The notes under the pieces: model-generated
Databases searched by the model: none
What the model saw: the letters and a program-made list of their open reading frames with translations, nothing else
What the model was told of the DNA's origin: nothing
In this document: in pieces, positions 7,404 through 8,113 of the stretch
Numbering within the stretch: position 1 is the first letter of the stretch
How the letters are laid out: every line of letters starts with the position of its first letter
NCBI GenBank assembly: GCA_031273385.1
Contig: JAISRY010000040.1
Span: forward strand, 1-8,113
Direction: 5' to 3'
Length of the DNA stretch: 8,113 nucleotides
Source of the DNA: Tannerellaceae bacterium
Lineage (GTDB): Bacteria; Bacteroidota; Bacteroidia; Bacteroidales; Tannerellaceae
Program-made: the position numbers and the translations under genes

Positions 7404-8113
7404 ATGAAAAACAACAGGAAAAAGGCGCAGCTTTTCGTTGCCCTGCTGCTTGCCGCCGGCTGTATGTATGGCCGGGAGTATCACGTCGCGATCAAAGGCA
7501 ATGATGCCAACACCGGAACGGAGGCGGCTCCTTTCCGTACCATCGGACGGGCGGCTGAAGCGGCCTATCCGGGCGACGTCGTCACGGTTCATGCCGGCGT
7601 CTACCGCGAATGGATCAATCCTCCACGCGGAGGAACGGGCGAAGACGAACGCATCGTCTACCGCGCCGCGCCGGGTGAGCGCGTGGAAATCAAAGGGTCG
7701 GAAATCGTCAACACCTGGACGAAAGAAAAGGACGGCGTATGGAAAGTCACCCTGCCCAACAGCTTCTTTGGCGATTACAACCCCTATACCGATTTGATCT
7801 ATGGCGACTGGTTCAGCGATAATGGCAGAATCCATCACACCGGGGAGGTTTTCCTCAACGACAAATCGCTCTACGAAAAGGAATCACTCGACAAGGTATT
7901 GAAGCCCGAACCGAACGCCGCCCTGCATGATCCCAACGGATCCACCTATACCTGGTATTGCGAAAGCGACGGGGAAAAGACCACCATCTGGGCGAATTTC
8001 CATGCCGCGAACCCAAACCGCGAACAGGTCGAAATCAGCGTGCGCCGCACCTGCTTCTATCCCGAAAAACCGGGCGTCGATTACCTCACCATCCGCGGAT
8101 TCCATATCAGTCA
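7404..8113 (+). CDS. Secreted right-handed beta-helix protein, GH141-like, 3' end outside window
   Basis: The frame opens at ATG 7404, 12 nt after the GH78 stop behind a purine-rich AAAAGAGAAAC leader, and stays open to the right edge (236 complete codons). The N-terminus has a basic n-region (MKNNRKK) and a hydrophobic core ending AAGC (Cys20) then MYGREY. This is a weak lipobox, so a lipoprotein signal or a type I signal cleaved after MYG are both possible. The mature start (EYHVAIKGNDANTGTEAAPF, TIGRAAEAAYPGDVVTVHAG, VYREWINPPRGG) is the typical first coil of DUF1565/pectate-lyase-like parallel beta-helix proteins. IVYRAAPGERVEIKGSE and FFGDYNPYTDLIYGDWF resemble my memory of GH141 enzymes, a family with alpha-L-fucosidase and xylanase members. 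The catalytic coils lie beyond the window, so activity cannot be judged. An uncharacterised beta-helix lyase or glycosidase is the alternative. Confidence 0.87.
   Translation, partial: MKNNRKKAQLFVALLLAAGCMYGREYHVAIKGNDANTGTEAAPFRTIGRAAEAAYPGDVVTVHAGVYREWINPPRGGTGEDERIVYRAAPGERVEIKGSEIVNTWTKEKDGVWKVTLPNSFFGDYNPYTDLIYGDWFSDNGRIHHTGEVFLNDKSLYEKESLDKVLKPEPNAALHDPNGSTYTWYCESDGEKTTIWANFHAANPNREQVEISVRRTCFYPEKPGVDYLTIRGFHIS

Overview
The window reads as part of a polysaccharide-degradation gene cluster from a Bacteroidota bacterium, most likely a member of the Bacteroidales with fairly GC-rich third codon positions. Four lines of evidence support this: tightly packed same-strand glycosidase genes, Bacteroidota-type lipoprotein signal peptides, a DUF5107-TPR protein of a kind typical of that phylum, and A-rich start regions without a strong Shine-Dalgarno. 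I cannot name the genus.

Layout, all on the + strand. (1) 1-2655 is the 3' part of a DUF5107-like/TPR protein whose start lies upstream of the window. (2) 2664-4625 is a lipoprotein GH27 enzyme, probably an alpha-galactosidase, with an NPCBM-like module and a NEW1/putative-Ig module in front of the catalytic barrel. (3) 4653-7391 is a lipoprotein GH78 alpha-L-rhamnosidase. (4) 7404 to the right edge is the N-terminal part of a secreted right-handed beta-helix protein resembling GH141 enzymes. The intergenic gaps are 8, 27 and 12 nt, so the four genes probably form one transcription unit. There is no gene-free stretch over 300 bases, and I see no RNA gene, insertion sequence, CRISPR array or rho-independent terminator. 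No susC/susD pair or regulator falls inside the window.

The enzymes fit stepwise removal of terminal galactose, rhamnose and possibly fucose from a branched plant glycan, with pectin side chains the best guess. The GH78 / GH141-like adjacency recalls the rhamnogalacturonan-II locus of Bacteroides thetaiotaomicron. The DUF5107-TPR protein would be the least understood partner.

The most unusual structure is at 2687-2800, just inside the GH27 gene. Twelve hexamers related to CTTAAG sit at exact 9-nt spacing. The spacer triplets are purine-rich in the first half and pyrimidine-rich in the second, so the whole array is also one long inverted repeat: 35 of 40 positions pair by Watson-Crick across a 14-nt loop. 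Because 9 is a multiple of 3, the array is translated in frame and forms the signal peptide itself, with the purine half giving an Arg/Lys-rich n-region and the pyrimidine half a Leu/Ser/Pro h-region that ends at the lipobox cysteine.
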